Source of the DNA: Microbacterium sp. CBA3102
GTDB taxonomy: Bacteria; Actinomycetota; Actinomycetes; Actinomycetales; Microbacteriaceae
Length of the DNA: 64,000 nucleotides
Assembly: GCF_007954505.1 (NCBI RefSeq)
Contig: NZ_CP042412.1
Coordinates: 2,790,001 to 2,854,000 of the forward strand
Direction: 5' to 3'
The notes under the pieces were generated by a model. It searched no databases, was not told where the DNA came from, and worked only from the letters and a program-made list of their open reading frames with translations. Every line of letters begins with the position of its first letter. Within the stretch, counting starts at the first letter, position 1. Position numbers and translations under genes: made by a program. Below, piece after piece: positions 36,301 to 46,122 of this stretch.

Positions 36301-36882
36301 AGCGCTTGCGCCAGTGCGTGTGAATGCAACTTCGCGTTCCACGTACGCAACCATCTCTGCAACCGCCGCGTGATGCGCATCAGCGATGAGCGACTGGAAG
36401 CCGCCGTCAGCAACAGCCCAGAGCACGCTTGCAGACTTCGGGATCGAGAACGTGAAGTCAAACCCGGCGACCGCGGTACGCGTACCCGCCGCTGCCTCCT
36501 CGGTCTCGATCGTGGCGATCGCTTGCGCACGCTCAACAACACTAAGTGACGTGTCGAGCGCTGCGGAGCGATCTTCGACGCGCTGCGCGACGCTCTTGTA
36601 CACGGGATACGCGCGGCCGAGCGGATCGCCAGTGATGGGATCGAGCCCCATGCCCACCAGGAGCTGCAGCTGCTTCTCACTGACCCCGCTGCCAGCGGTA
36701 AGCTGTCCAGCTCCGAGGGCGGCGAGCCCGGCGCCCATCCACCGGCCCGGCGGCGTGCCCTCGGCGGCGTAGTAACGCGTGAGCGGCGTCGACAGAGAGC
36801 GGTCACCATCACCCGCGGCTACGGTGCGCAGCAAGTACTTGTAGCCGTCTCCGGCTGACATCACGCGCATCGAAACCGTCAC
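33334..36882 (-). CDS. MobF-family conjugative relaxase-helicase (TraA/TrwC-like)
   Basis: A protein of about 1182 residues with both halves of a MobF relaxase. The N-terminal part has MRVMSAGDGYKYLLRTVAAG, a TRYYAAEGTPPGRW segment whose tyrosines are candidate nucleophiles, and the three-histidine metal site DPHLHTHVVISN near residue 222-232. The TraI/RecD2-type helicase has Walker A VGPAGAGKTTAM near residue 553-564, Walker B LVILDEASLAG, LVGDYAQLQAVDAGGAF and motif VI-like YAVTSYRAQGMTTDTAHV with VAMTRGR. It nicks the transferred strand at oriT, stays attached, and unwinds it in the donor. The GTG at 36882 is chosen over 36906 because GAGGTGG lies 6 bases ahead and the protein then starts as family members do. 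No frameshift is present. Confidence 0.92.
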   Translation of the reverse strand: MTVSMRVMSAGDGYKYLLRTVAAGDGDRSLSTPLTRYYAAEGTPPGRWMGAGLAALGAGQLTAGSGVSEKQLQLLVGMGLDPITGDPLGRAYPVYKSVAQRVEDRSAALDTSLSVVERAQAIATIETEEAAAGTRTAVAGFDFTFSIPKSASVLWAVADGGFQSLIADAHHAAVAEMVAYVEREVAFTRTGASAGDGAVAQVDVRGVIATAYDHYDSRAGDPHLHTHVVISNKVQTVLDGKWRSLDSRPMHAATVALSELHEAVFADHLTRMLGVEWEIRDMGRNRNPGWAITSVPEPLIAEFSTRARHIDEETDRLIVAYVEAHGHRPNPTAIMRLRAQATLSTRPEKTLHSLADLTAGWRERARAILREDAAVWAREVAMNDAPLLFRADDLPLDVIRSLGESVVASVGEKRSTWRRWNLTAEAARQTMGYRFTSMEDREAVVGLVVDAAEQVSLRLTPFELASSPIEFRRSDESSVFRPKNSTVYSSNLLLDAEDRLLERSREVTGPTVPLATIERFTRKPDREKRMLGEDQAEALARIAVSGRVLDVLVGPAGAGKTTAMLALRRAWEAEYGAGSVVGLAPSAGAAEVLAEDLGIATENTAKWWQNHINTGASFNAGQLVILDEASLAGTLSLERITELAAEAGAKVLLVGDYAQLQAVDAGGAFGLLAHNRDDVPELVDVHRFTHEWEKTASLDLRHGHVEALGEYEQHGRIVDGETEAMVDAAYAAWRADRGAGRSTILISDSNESVTALNSRARTDQILDGTVHGPREARLHDDSRAAIGDTVITRRNDRRLRAGRGWVRNGDRWNVLDVRTDGAVVARRLGASRGCSVILPASYVAEHVELGYAVTSYRAQGMTTDTAHVLVDPSMTRENLYVAMTRGRTLNRAYVAVDRPDAAHNVPHPSDSGAASGRSVLCGVLQHVGSEPSAHEALVAEQEAWGTIAQLAAEYETIAAAAQRDRWAALLRTSGLTESDASAAVESDAFGPLTAELRRAEANHHNVNALLPRLVRARGLDDAEDVAAVLRHRVAAATARPAGSGRSRVSPRFIAGLIPEASGIMSSEMQRALTERRTLMEDRADAVLDRALAEGSAWVTSLGAQPADPQRAAAWRRAARVVAAYRDRYQLTVDAALSAQPESTTQKIDHARAEAALRTIVKLDARRQSEAPRRAQETRGVRL

Positions 36883-37172
36883 CGCGGACCACCTCTTCTT
36901 CGTCACGAAGAAGGTGATCAGCGAGGGTCAATCCTCGATCTGCCAGAGGCGTGGTCAGTCAGATACCGACTGGGCCAAGAGATGGTTGACGTGATCGAGC
37001 TCGTTTCTCAAGCAGCACTTTGCGGACGAAACGTCCAGCCATCTGATGTGACCAGAAACACCGCCTTCGTCAGCTCATGCCTCACCGAGAGCCCGCCCTT
37101 GACTTCCTTGCCCATGGGATGGCCTGCGCCGTGATTCGCACCAGCACATCCACACTCGCAGTCAGCCGTGGT
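36883..37172. other. Gap upstream of the relaxase gene
   Basis: Roughly 290 bases with no gene. Being directly upstream of the relaxase, it is a candidate for oriT, but no clear nic-like motif or long inverted repeat was identified by eye. Confidence 0.3.
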
Positions 37173-37451
37173 CTAAGGTCTTGCGTTCCAACACTGCTCG
37201 ACGCAAGTCGTTGCAGCGTGACCATACTGCACGACGAGAACCCGGTCATACTCATCAACGAGCGCATCGAGGACATGCTGCGCGTGGGGCCGAGCCACGA
37301 GGAAGCGCTTGGCTTCTCGGTCGAAGGTCGGCCGCGTGCGCGTGCCATAAATTTCTTTGAGCCACTCGTAGTTGGCACTGGGAGACCCGCGCCAGGGCAG
37401 ATCGATTGACGCCCGCTCACCTGGCTTCAAGACCATGTTCGGTTGAATCAT
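37173..37451 (-). CDS. Small conserved-type hypothetical protein at the end of the defence operon, 92 aa
   Basis: A 92-residue soluble protein: LKPGERASIDLPWRGSPSAN, RTRPTFDREAKRFLVARPHA, QHVLDALVDEYDRVLVVQYG and HAATTCVEQCWNARP. The end with the TTCVEQCW motif recurs, in my memory, in small plasmid proteins of Corynebacterium and Microbacteriaceae that are otherwise uncharacterised. Its ATG overlaps the hamB stop (ATGA), so it is translated with the helicase. It might be a third component or regulator of the defence operon or an independent passenger. Confidence 0.7.
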   Translation of the reverse strand: MIQPNMVLKPGERASIDLPWRGSPSANYEWLKEIYGTRTRPTFDREAKRFLVARPHAQHVLDALVDEYDRVLVVQYGHAATTCVEQCWNARP

Positions 37452-40108
37452 GTCGGAACCTCTTGCTGTGGCGACTTACGAAGGATGTTCTCAACTTCAT
37501 CTCGCACGTCCCCATCCAGCTCTGCGATGGACAGCAGCGATTCAACGTCGACGGCGTCGAGTTCATCGTTCGCGGTGAACGTGAGGAGACTCCCGTGCTT
37601 ATCGAGCAGTTCGAGCGCAACTGCCCGAGAGAAGCCGACCTCCTGAAGGTTGATGACCTTCGAGTCGCTGGAGCCATACTCAACCAACTTGGCCACGTTG
37701 AACCCGGCGTTGTTCACGCCGAGCGCCTGGACACTGAGGTCGTGGTAATTCTCGAGGTAGCTGATGATCTTGAATCTCAGACCAGTCTCAAGGTCCCGCA
37801 TCATGCTCTCGATGATGATGTTGATGTGTTTCGCACTGTTCGCATCGAACGGCTCATCAATCGGGTATGGCGACTTGTTGAAGTCACGATAGGTGATCGT
37901 GCCCTGCTTGGCGTGGTACGCGATCGTGCGCTTAATCACGAGCACGAGCGGGTCTCCCTTGACCCAGTAGGACATGAGCATTGCCCAGTAGCGGACGCGT
38001 TTTGAGTAACCTGGTTCGGTTGATGGCACGAGGGGATCCAGACCGCCCGATTCCGTGGTAATCCAGTCGTACAGCGCGCCGAGCCGGACGAGCACTCGCT
38101 CGAAGAGTTCATAATTGAGCTCTTCTGTGTCCGCAGGAATCAGTGGGCCGTCGACACCCATAACCAAGCTGTCCCACACAAGGTTCTGGTACTTCGGCAG
38201 AATCCCCGGCGAGCGACGTAGCACCTCGACGGAACCGGTGAACTCAGAGGCAGCCTTGTCCAGGATCTTCGACCCGTCAGTGACCTTCTCCATGAATAAC
38301 GTCCGCAACGGCGTCTGCTGCTTACCGAGGAGGTGCAGCAGCAGGATTGATGAATACTGTTCGACGGCACGCTTCGCATCGTTCGAAGTTCCGCTCGCGA
38401 GTGGCTTGCCCTGGAGCACCTTGCCGATGTCGGTGAAGTCCTTGGTCTTCCGACCAGGGTTGACCAGAAAGCTCTCCGCCGTAATTGGTGTTCCACGCGG
38501 GATCAGGTCACGCGTGGTCTGGTTCCATGCGCCTGGCTCGTGACGGACGCAGACCACGTTGCCCGAGAAGTCGTAGGTGAGACGGCCTGCTCGTCCAGCG
38601 AGATTCTCGAAGTCAATCTTGCCGAAACCCGACGGGCCGTGGGTGTCGTTGAGGACGAAGATATTCTTCGCCGGAAGGTTCACGCCCTCCAGCAGCGTCG
38701 ATGTACAGACGACGAATTGCAGGCGTGAGTCCGGATCGGAGAAGAGCGCTTCAACCTTCTCGCGCACCTCCTGCGGCATCTTCCCGTGATGGAAGGCGAC
38801 ACCGTGCTTGAGCGTCTTCACGAGGTAGTAATCCTTGTGGATATGCTCCTTCACGAACTTGATCAGTTTGTCGATCATCTCGTCCTGCACCTCAGGCAGC
38901 GTCGCCGCAAGCTCGATGGCGAAGTCAGCGGACTTGGCTGAACTGTTGATGTAGACGATGGACTTGCGAGCCCCGCTAAGCGAGGTCACAAGTTCGATCG
39001 GAGTCCTCGCCGTTGGCGGCCGATCCATCTCACGCTGGTCCGCATCTGAGCCCGACAGGTAGTACTGCTTGCGATCGATGAGGTCCACAAAGTACCGCTG
39101 CTGAGCAACCGTACGCTCCATGACGGCCAGCGCTCCGTTGGTCGCTTTTCCAAACAGCTCCAGGAACAGTTCCGGATTCTGGATGCTCGGGGACGCAAAG
39201 ATGAGCTTGGTAGCGTACCGTCGGGTCACTTCGACGATCGCGTGATAGTAGATCGACGAGCGTGCATCCTTCTTCGAGATCACCTTCTGTGCTTCGTCGA
39301 TGATCAGATAGTCGATGTCACGTTTCGCGTCGGCAAGGTAACGAAGCAACCGTTCTGGCGTGAAGACGAAGATTGTCCGCGGATACGTGCGGCGTAGGAA
39401 GCGTGGCAGTGAGGGGAAGGTCGCGACGTTCACCTCGGGAACATCCTGGAGTAGGGAGCGGAGATCAGCTGCCGTCTGCCCGATAAGCGCCTTCGTTGGC
39501 ACCAGCACTACGACGCAGTGTTGATCCAGGTCTGGGCGGCGGACGATGTCGTAGATGGCGTCCTTGAGGATAAATGACTTGCCGAGCGAGGTCGGTCCCG
39601 AGAAGCTGAAGTAATCCTCGCCTCGCATCCGTTCCGTGATCTGATACTGAGTGTCGGTGAGGGTCTGCTTGCCGTGCTTCGTCGCCTGCACCACCTCCTT
39701 GGCCGCGCGCAGGATGCCACGTGACATCGGTAGCGTGAACTCTACTTCGGAGCCGTTCGCCAATGTCCGCAGCCCAGGGAAGTTGCCCAGCTCGACGAGT
39801 ACAGCGGCGGCCACGGCTGCAACACGATTGGTAGAGCGCTCAGACAGCCCGACAAGTTCCTGGTATTCACGAAGCAGCGCGATCAGTGTGTACGACGCCT
39901 CTCGATACTGCTCACTCGTAGAGTGCGACAGGATGTCTGCGTAGCGAAGGAGTCGGTCAACCAGATCATCATTCAGCGAGGCCGACGTCGTGCCGACGAG
40001 GAACGCTTGGGACACGTGCGCTTCGAGGGTCGTAGCATCCTGCTTGTACGCACCGTCTGCGACGATCATGTCGCCGAGCACGTCGGCGGCGATTCGGCCG
40101 GTCATCAT
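37448..40108 (-). CDS. hamB: Hachiman defence system helicase HamB
   Basis: An 886-residue superfamily 2 (Ski2-like) helicase. Motif I SGPTSLGKSFILKD is at residues 170-183, VVVLVPTKALIGQTAADLRS follows, and DEAQ is at 271-274 (motif II). Motif III is at LIFASPSIQNPELFL. The second RecA domain has KSIVYINSSAKSADFAIELA, VAFHHGKMPQEVREKVEALF, FVVCTSTLLEGVNLPAKNIF and motif VI GKIDFENLAGRAGRLTYDFS. In Hachiman, HamB surveys DNA and holds the HamA nuclease inactive until it meets damaged or phage DNA. The start overlaps hamA by 4 bases. Length and order (hamA then hamB) match the family. The assignment is by gene pairing and motifs. Confidence 0.85.
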   Translation of the reverse strand: MMTGRIAADVLGDMIVADGAYKQDATTLEAHVSQAFLVGTTSASLNDDLVDRLLRYADILSHSTSEQYREASYTLIALLREYQELVGLSERSTNRVAAVAAAVLVELGNFPGLRTLANGSEVEFTLPMSRGILRAAKEVVQATKHGKQTLTDTQYQITERMRGEDYFSFSGPTSLGKSFILKDAIYDIVRRPDLDQHCVVVLVPTKALIGQTAADLRSLLQDVPEVNVATFPSLPRFLRRTYPRTIFVFTPERLLRYLADAKRDIDYLIIDEAQKVISKKDARSSIYYHAIVEVTRRYATKLIFASPSIQNPELFLELFGKATNGALAVMERTVAQQRYFVDLIDRKQYYLSGSDADQREMDRPPTARTPIELVTSLSGARKSIVYINSSAKSADFAIELAATLPEVQDEMIDKLIKFVKEHIHKDYYLVKTLKHGVAFHHGKMPQEVREKVEALFSDPDSRLQFVVCTSTLLEGVNLPAKNIFVLNDTHGPSGFGKIDFENLAGRAGRLTYDFSGNVVCVRHEPGAWNQTTRDLIPRGTPITAESFLVNPGRKTKDFTDIGKVLQGKPLASGTSNDAKRAVEQYSSILLLHLLGKQQTPLRTLFMEKVTDGSKILDKAASEFTGSVEVLRRSPGILPKYQNLVWDSLVMGVDGPLIPADTEELNYELFERVLVRLGALYDWITTESGGLDPLVPSTEPGYSKRVRYWAMLMSYWVKGDPLVLVIKRTIAYHAKQGTITYRDFNKSPYPIDEPFDANSAKHINIIIESMMRDLETGLRFKIISYLENYHDLSVQALGVNNAGFNVAKLVEYGSSDSKVINLQEVGFSRAVALELLDKHGSLLTFTANDELDAVDVESLLSIAELDGDVRDEVENILRKSPQQEVPT

Positions 40109-41097
40109 TTCGAGACCCCGTGGTTTCCGAGTTGAGCGGCAAGATCGAGTCGAACCTTCTCGATCCCCGGGGCTTTGTCGCCCGTGCCGCGTTTCACAAA
40201 CGGGATCGCATAGATGTGGAACGGATAGATACCGAGGCCCCGGTTGGAGATTTCCGTACGAATCAATTCATACTCGCCCTCGATTGCGTCGGTCGCACGC
40301 TTCTTCAGCTCAGCCTCAATCTCGTCGAGTTCCATGTCTTCGACCTTGAGGTCGGTGACGTCGATTTCGTAACCAACGAAGATCCCGAATGCGTGATGCT
40401 TCTTGATGGCACCGTTTCCGTTGCCCGCCGAAGGCAGAAGAATCGCTGCCAACGCTTCGAGCTTGGCCTCGTCAAGCTCTTCTTTGAGCAGCTCAGACTG
40501 CACCAGCCAGGTGTCGAAGTCGAAGCCCTCTTCATGAACCTTGCCAACTGATTCGAAGGCCGCTTTGATGCCTCGTTTCGCGCTCGCCCCAACCGTCCCG
40601 GCATCGCCGTACATTTTCGATTCCCCGAAGATCAGCTGGTAAGTGGTGTCATCGACACGCAGCAGATGCACTCCATCGGAGCCGTGAACGTAGTGCTGAC
40701 TACTCGTCTTAAGCTCCATCTTCGAGAGCACCTTTGGAGCACCGAGGTGGCCTTCGAGTAGCGAGTAGAGGATTACCTCTCCGCCTTCGCCGGAGGTCTT
40801 CTCTGGCTTGCGGAATTGCGACTGCACCTTGCTCGCTACTTCCATCATCAAGCTCGGGTCGTCCAGCACCTTCTGGTAGTTGAGGCGTGACAACACGTAC
40901 GCCGCGCTGTTCCCCTTGAGCTCTCGATACAGCCCCGGAAGGTCGAAGTCTCCGTTCTGCACACGAAGAATATGCAGATGCAGGTTGGTCTTCGTCTGGA
41001 GTGCCGTGCTCGCAGGCTCATAGAAGAGCGCGTTGAACTTGTCGCGGTTCGCGTCAAGGAGCGAGAGCGGCAGTGCGGACTCCGGGGCCTCTGTCAT
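40105..41097 (-). CDS. hamA: Hachiman defence system nuclease HamA (DUF1837)
   Basis: A 330-residue protein with the DUF1837 pattern. GEGGEVILYSLLEGHLGAPK is at about 103-122. SDGVHLLRVDDTTYQLIFGE with the following SK (about 140-161) gives the aspartate and E-x-K of a PD-(D/E)xK-like nuclease. AIKKHHAFGIFVGYEID and PFHIYAIPFVKRGTGDKAPG close the domain. In characterised Hachiman systems HamA is the effector that degrades DNA once released by HamB. It lies just 2 bases after the hsdR stop and overlaps hamB, so restriction and Hachiman genes form one transcript. Confidence 0.85.
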   Translation of the reverse strand: MTEAPESALPLSLLDANRDKFNALFYEPASTALQTKTNLHLHILRVQNGDFDLPGLYRELKGNSAAYVLSRLNYQKVLDDPSLMMEVASKVQSQFRKPEKTSGEGGEVILYSLLEGHLGAPKVLSKMELKTSSQHYVHGSDGVHLLRVDDTTYQLIFGESKMYGDAGTVGASAKRGIKAAFESVGKVHEEGFDFDTWLVQSELLKEELDEAKLEALAAILLPSAGNGNGAIKKHHAFGIFVGYEIDVTDLKVEDMELDEIEAELKKRATDAIEGEYELIRTEISNRGLGIYPFHIYAIPFVKRGTGDKAPGIEKVRLDLAAQLGNHGVSK

Positions 41098-41099
41098 CT

Positions 41100-44000
41100 C
41101 TATCTACCTCCACCGTCAGACTCGCCGGTTGCGAACAGCTCCGCCTGTTCGAGCACCAGCTCGATTGCCTTCGCTTCGGCATCAGGCGGGTAGTCGTAGC
41201 GCGCGAGCAGACGGCGCACCTTGGAGCGCATTGTCGCTCGCACAGAGTCCTTGAGGTTCCAGTCGATCGTCGTGGACTCACGCACCGCCTTCACGAGCTT
41301 CTGTGCGATCTCCTTGAGTACGTCATCACCAAGTTCGAGCACAGAGGCGTCGTTCTGGACGATGGCGTCGTAGAACGCGACTTCGTCCTCGCGCAGCCCC
41401 AGTTCTTCGTGGCGCTTCTGGTCGTCACGCATCTGCTTGGCCAGCTTCACCAGCTCCGCGATGATCTCCGCCGTCGTCAGCGACCGGTTCGTGTATCGGT
41501 TGATCGCTTCATCGAGCAGTTCCGAGAACTTCCGAGCCTGCACAAGGTTGGTGCGTTGCACCGTGCGGATCTGGTCGTTGAGGAGGCGCCGCAGCAGCCC
41601 CATCTGCAGGTTCGGCTTATCCTTCTCCGCGAGGGAGTCAAGGAACTCGTCCGAGAGGATCGACAGTTCCGGCGTCTCCACGCCCGCAAGCTTGTATATG
41701 TCGACAACCTGGTCAGCCGCGACGGCTTCGTTTAGGAGCTGGCCAAGCGCTGTATCGATCTCGACCGCACCCGATCCCCCGCGCCCCGAGTCGGGGTTCT
41801 GGATCTTCAGGATGGCTGCGCGTACGTCTGTGAAGAGACGCACGTCGTTTCGGATCGCCCCGGCCTCATCGCGAGCACCCGCCAAGGCAAACGCCTTAGC
41901 AAGGGCCAGCACCTGGTCATTGAAGCGACTCGTACGATCAGGATCTGCCATCACGAAGTCGAGCACCTTGGCGTACTCCGCCAAGCGCTGCGAAGCCGAG
42001 AGCGCTGGCGACGAGTCGTAGTCCACGCCGTGCAGCAGGCCGCGGATGATGTCATGCTTCTCAAGCATGATCGACACCATTTCGTCGATCGGCACGCCCG
42101 CCTGATCGCGGTCAGATGGCGAGTACTCCATCAGCGCTGCTTGAAGGTTCGCAAAGACGCCGATGTAGTCGACGATCAGGCCACCAGGCTTGTCGCGGAA
42201 GGTGCGGTTCACTCGAGCGATAGCCTGCATGAGGCCGGCGCCTTGCATCGTCTTGTCGACATACATCGTGTGCATCGACGGGGCGTCGAAGCCAGTCAGC
42301 CACATGTCTCGCACGATCACGAGTTCGAGCTCATCGTTCGGGTTCTTAGCCCGGAGCTTGAGATCCTTGCGCACGTCCTTCGAGTGGATGTGCTGCTGGA
42401 ACTCGGCTGGATCTGCCGCCGAGCCGGTCATAACGACCTTGATCTTGCCCTTCGTCGGATCGTCTGAGTGCCAGTCGGGGCGTAGCGCGACGATCTTCTC
42501 GTAGAGCTTCACGGCGATCCGGCGGCTCATGACCACGATCATGCCCTTGCCGAATAGTGACTCGCGGCGCTTCTCCCAGTGCTCCACGACGTCGCGGGCG
42601 ATCATGTCGAGACGGGAGTCTGCACCGACAATTGCTTCGAGCCGCGACCAGCGCGACTTCGCCGCGATCGCCGCGTCTTCTTCGGCTGTCTCGGTGATCT
42701 CTTCAGCTAATTCGTCAAGGGCCGCGTAGTCCTCGACTGAGAGATCGATCTTGGCGAGCCGGGACTCGTAGAAGATCTTGACGGTCGCACCGTCTTCGAC
42801 TGCGCGAGTGAGGTCATAGATGTCGATGTAGTCGCCGAATACCGAACGCGTGCTCTTGTCGTTTGACTCGATCGGCGTGCCAGTGAAGCCAAGATAGGTG
42901 GCACCGGGCAGGGCATCCCGCATGTGCTTCGCAAGACCTGCGCGCAGGCGACCATGTCGGTCCAGCTTCTCGCTGAAGCCATACTGCGAGCGGTGAGCCT
43001 CATCCGCTACCACGACGACGTTGCGGCGGTCAGTCAGCATCGGGTCGGCGTCACCATCCTCACCCGGCGCGAACTTCTGCAACGTCGTGAAAATGATGCC
43101 GCCCGAAACACGCTTCAACTTCGCACGCAGGTCGGTGCGAGTCTCTGCCTGCACGGGAGTCTCTGGAAGGATCCGCGCCGGTGCGAAGGTCTCGCCGAAG
43201 AGCTGATCGTCGAGGTCGTTGCGATCGGTGATGAAGACCAGCGTCGGGTTGGCCATGCGTGGATCGCGCATAATCTTCGCGGCGTAGAACACCATCTCAA
43301 AGCTCTTGCCCGACCCTTGGGTGTGCCAGACGACGCCACCGCGCCGATCGCCATCGGGCCGGGAGGCCAACACCGATGACTCGACCGCCGCGTTCACAGC
43401 CCAGTACTGGTGGTACTTCGCGACTCGCTTCACAAGCACGCGTGTCGGCTGGCCAGTGGCCTGGTCGGTCGCGGTTTCGTCACTGAACACCACGAAGTTC
43501 CGCAGCAGGTCGAGGAATCGCTTCGGCTCGAACACGCCCTTGATGAGTACCTCAAGGGCAGGGAGGCTACTTACGACCTCGCGTCCCTCAATCGTCTTCC
43601 ACGGCGCGTAATGCTCGAAGCTGCCGGTGTACGAACTCATCGCCGCCGAGGTGCCATCGGAGAGAACGGTCACGGCGTTGGGCACGAAGACCGACGGAAT
43701 GTCGTTTCGGTACGTTTGCACCTGGTTCCACGCCGACTTCAACGTCGCGTGCTCAGCTGTGGGGTTCTTCAGTTCCAGCAGCGCCAGCGGCATGCCGTTG
43801 ACCATCACCAACACGTCAGGGCGACGGTTCTTGCCGTTCTCCACGATCGTGAACTGGTTGACCGCTGCCCAGTCGTTGTTCGACGGCTGCTCAAAGTCCA
43901 CCAACGTGACCCGGGAGGTGCGAAGCGTTCCATCTGCTTCGCGGTGCTCAACCGGAACACCCTCAGTGATGAGCTTGTGTAGCCGGTAGTTCTCATCGAT

Positions 44001-44246
44001 CGGGCTCTGCGACTCTGCACGCTGCACTCGCTTGATCGCTTCGTCTGCGACGGCCGGTGACACACCCGGATTGAAGCGTCGAATGGCATCGCGGAGGCGT
44101 CCCCAGAGGAAGACGTCCTCGTATGACTCGCGCTCAGCACCAGGCTCTCCAGGCGCAAGATCTGGTCCATGGAGTCGGTGGAAGCCAAGCTCGGCGAAGT
44201 ACTCGAGCGCTGCGAGCTCGATGATGTTCTCGTTGAATGAGGTCAT
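41100..44246 (-). CDS. hsdR: Type I restriction endonuclease subunit R
   Basis: A 1048-residue HsdR. The nuclease domain has the catalytic [20 protein letters not shown] (D and ExK-type site, near residue 143-160). The translocase has Walker A-type [15 protein letters not shown] near 307-320, [20 protein letters not shown], the DEAH box [24 protein letters not shown] and [20 protein letters not shown]. The C-terminal part is helical and contacts HsdM. It cleaves foreign DNA after translocation. The ATGA overlap ties it to the TIGR02391-like gene before it. It is complete. Confidence 0.95.
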   Translation of the reverse strand: MTSFNENIIELAALEYFAELGFHRLHGPDLAPGEPGAERESYEDVFLWGRLRDAIRRFNPGVSPAVADEAIKRVQRAESQSPIDENYRLHKLITEGVPVEHREADGTLRTSRVTLVDFEQPSNNDWAAVNQFTIVENGKNRRPDVLVMVNGMPLALLELKNPTAEHATLKSAWNQVQTYRNDIPSVFVPNAVTVLSDGTSAAMSSYTGSFEHYAPWKTIEGREVVSSLPALEVLIKGVFEPKRFLDLLRNFVVFSDETATDQATGQPTRVLVKRVAKYHQYWAVNAAVESSVLASRPDGDRRGGVVWHTQGSGKSFEMVFYAAKIMRDPRMANPTLVFITDRNDLDDQLFGETFAPARILPETPVQAETRTDLRAKLKRVSGGIIFTTLQKFAPGEDGDADPMLTDRRNVVVVADEAHRSQYGFSEKLDRHGRLRAGLAKHMRDALPGATYLGFTGTPIESNDKSTRSVFGDYIDIYDLTRAVEDGATVKIFYESRLAKIDLSVEDYAALDELAEEITETAEEDAAIAAKSRWSRLEAIVGADSRLDMIARDVVEHWEKRRESLFGKGMIVVMSRRIAVKLYEKIVALRPDWHSDDPTKGKIKVVMTGSAADPAEFQQHIHSKDVRKDLKLRAKNPNDELELVIVRDMWLTGFDAPSMHTMYVDKTMQGAGLMQAIARVNRTFRDKPGGLIVDYIGVFANLQAALMEYSPSDRDQAGVPIDEMVSIMLEKHDIIRGLLHGVDYDSSPALSASQRLAEYAKVLDFVMADPDRTSRFNDQVLALAKAFALAGARDEAGAIRNDVRLFTDVRAAILKIQNPDSGRGGSGAVEIDTALGQLLNEAVAADQVVDIYKLAGVETPELSILSDEFLDSLAEKDKPNLQMGLLRRLLNDQIRTVQRTNLVQARKFSELLDEAINRYTNRSLTTAEIIAELVKLAKQMRDDQKRHEELGLREDEVAFYDAIVQNDASVLELGDDVLKEIAQKLVKAVRESTTIDWNLKDSVRATMRSKVRRLLARYDYPPDAEAKAIELVLEQAELFATGESDGGGR

Positions 44247-44989
44247 GATGCTGCCTCCAGCGTCGAAGCGTCCACCCAGCGCGCCAGAACGCTCAGCGCC
44301 GCAAGATACTCAAGCGCTTCCTGCTGGCTCATCTCGTCATGCGACTCATGCGCCAACGGGTTCCGAATCCCAGCGAAGACACCTTCCGCGAAGGTCCGTG
44401 CTCCTCGCTGTACCGATTTGGAGGTTGCGCTGCCATCATTAGTCATGCGATGCAGGCGCGGCCTGTCTGCGCTCGGCGGCTGCTCGCTGAAAGCCTGATT
44501 GAAGAGGTCTGACTCGCTGAGATCGCGTCGTCTCAGCTTGTTCTGCATCTCCGCATTCAGCTTCTTGATCGCGCCTTCGATAGCCTCGCGGTAGTGCGCC
44601 GACTGCCAGAGAGACGCCGCACCGCCCCATATCCACGGGTGAAAGTCTCCCGCTGAGACCCGGGGCGCTGTGTCACCGAGCTTCTCTCGAAGTTCGGTTT
44701 CTCGCTCCAGCGCGGCGATGCCTCGTCCAGCCCAGTCACGCAGATGCTTCCAGCGCGCCTTACCCTTGGCCTCACCGTTGGTGCCTTCAGCTGAACGCCA
44801 TTCGGGGAGCACGCGGTCGAGGATCTGTTCAGCCACATATGCATGCTCGGCAGCCTGCGCATCGGGAACGCGCTGATGGCTTCCCAAAACAACCATGCCG
44901 CCGCCGGAGTTGTCGTAGGCCACTTGATCCGTGGCGTGGATGAATGCCCTCAGCGGAGTGGTCGCCCAATCGGTATCCAGTGCCGTCAT
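44243..44989 (-). CDS. TIGR02391-like protein inserted between hsdS and hsdR
   Basis: A 248-residue soluble protein. The N-terminal half is helical ([40 protein letters not shown]). The C-terminal half has [60 protein letters not shown] and [20 protein letters not shown]. This is the pattern of the TIGR02391 (Ymh) family often seen near restriction genes, similar to HEPN-like helical folds with an R-N-x-x-A-H motif; here it is RNPLAHE. A HEPN-type RNase activity is possible but unproven. It overlaps hsdS upstream and hsdR downstream by ATGA, so it is fully integrated in the operon. Confidence 0.8.
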   Translation of the reverse strand: MTALDTDWATTPLRAFIHATDQVAYDNSGGGMVVLGSHQRVPDAQAAEHAYVAEQILDRVLPEWRSAEGTNGEAKGKARWKHLRDWAGRGIAALERETELREKLGDTAPRVSAGDFHPWIWGGAASLWQSAHYREAIEGAIKKLNAEMQNKLRRRDLSESDLFNQAFSEQPPSADRPRLHRMTNDGSATSKSVQRGARTFAEGVFAGIRNPLAHESHDEMSQQEALEYLAALSVLARWVDASTLEAAS

Positions 44990-46122
44990 GCCACGGCCTC
45001 CTCTGATCCGAGCTGGCGCAGAAGTGCATCACGCAGATCGAGTAGCTTCACGTTCTCACGCTCGGCGAATAGGAGGCGCTCCCAAAGCATCGACATCTGA
45101 ATATCAAGTGCGGCCATTGCGGCATCAGTTGGGATCGCAACGGTCGTGGACTCGAGGTGGCCACGCTGGATGTGCCCCATAGTGGTGGCCTTGTCTTTGG
45201 CGACGCCTCGGAAGACTGGCATGACGGCGTCAAGGCGATCGAAGACCAGCCAATCGGGGAATCTAGCTGGAATGACTTTGAAGATGTGCTGGTTGACGAT
45301 GGCTTCATCGCGGAACCATCGATACACGCCAAGAGTGCCTGACCAGGACATCAAGATGTCGCCCGCGTGGGCGGTCTTATCTTCGGGCACCTCGATGTCG
45401 TTGTAGACGGTAGAGGGTCCCGGTCCGGAGTTGAGGTCCGCGATCCGCAGGACCATCCGGCCGGTTCCGCTGGCGCCCTTCGTGTACGCACCACCGTTGA
45501 CGAACGCACCCAACTCGAGGACAGCCACGACTCGCTGGTCGATGTTGACGGCCTTGTCTACCGATGCTCGGATGATCTGAGGGAGTACCTCGACTAGCTG
45601 CCGGTTGGACTCGAGCTTGTCCTCAACATCTTCTAATAGACCGACGATGTGCTTGCGTGCCGAAGTAAGCGACGGCACTGGATAGCTCAGAAAGTCATCG
45701 CGACTCAGGGCGACAACTGCGCTTCCCATTGCCCGGCCTGCACAGTAGGCGCGGTAGTCCGGGGTACGAAGTAGCCAATAGAGATAGCGGGCGGTCTCCC
45801 CGTCTGGAGCACGGAACACCAGCTTCACGGTGTCCTGCGTCAGCCGTCCGCTCGCGACAGTCCCGGGCAGGCGAGCAATTGATCCAATCATCTCGCCATC
45901 CTTGGTCGCCCCTTTTAGGGAAACGAACAAGTCTCCGGGCATCAGCATCAGGTCGGGTGGGCACTCACCACCGTAGGTCTTGAAATCACCACGGAAGCCC
46001 CCTCCTGGCACGATTGAACCTAACCCGAGCAGCGCCGGGCCTGGCTCACCTACCAAGTTCCCTTTGTAAGTCCTGCCCCGTTGCAGCGTGACAAGGTCTC
46101 CAACCGTCGATCTAGCGACCAC
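44986..46122 (-). CDS. hsdS: Type I restriction specificity subunit S
   Basis: A 378-residue HsdS with two target-recognition domains. The first is VGDLVTLQRGRTYKGNLVGE to about residue 160, ending in ALSRDDFLSYPVPSLTSARK; the central helix follows (IVGLLEDVEDKLESNRQLVE). The second recognition domain has VLELGAFVNGGAYTKGASGT and ILMSWSGTLGVYRWF, closed by a helix (LLFAERENVKLLDLRDALLR). It sets the bipartite sequence recognised by both methylase and nuclease. The GTG start at 46122 gives the right N-terminus and an 11-base overlap with hsdM; the longer open frame upstream is only hsdM in another frame. Confidence 0.9.
   Translation of the reverse strand: MVARSTVGDLVTLQRGRTYKGNLVGEPGPALLGLGSIVPGGGFRGDFKTYGGECPPDLMLMPGDLFVSLKGATKDGEMIGSIARLPGTVASGRLTQDTVKLVFRAPDGETARYLYWLLRTPDYRAYCAGRAMGSAVVALSRDDFLSYPVPSLTSARKHIVGLLEDVEDKLESNRQLVEVLPQIIRASVDKAVNIDQRVVAVLELGAFVNGGAYTKGASGTGRMVLRIADLNSGPGPSTVYNDIEVPEDKTAHAGDILMSWSGTLGVYRWFRDEAIVNQHIFKVIPARFPDWLVFDRLDAVMPVFRGVAKDKATTMGHIQRGHLESTTVAIPTDAAMAALDIQMSMLWERLLFAERENVKLLDLRDALLRQLGSEEAVA

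Noticed and set aside
35278..36549. A 423-codon plus-strand frame opposite the relaxase
   Set aside because: An antisense shadow of a GC-rich gene; no motif, and the relaxase motifs are on the other strand.
36883..37172. Possible oriT next to the relaxase
   Set aside because: No clear inverted repeat or known nic core could be picked out by eye; listed only as a gap.
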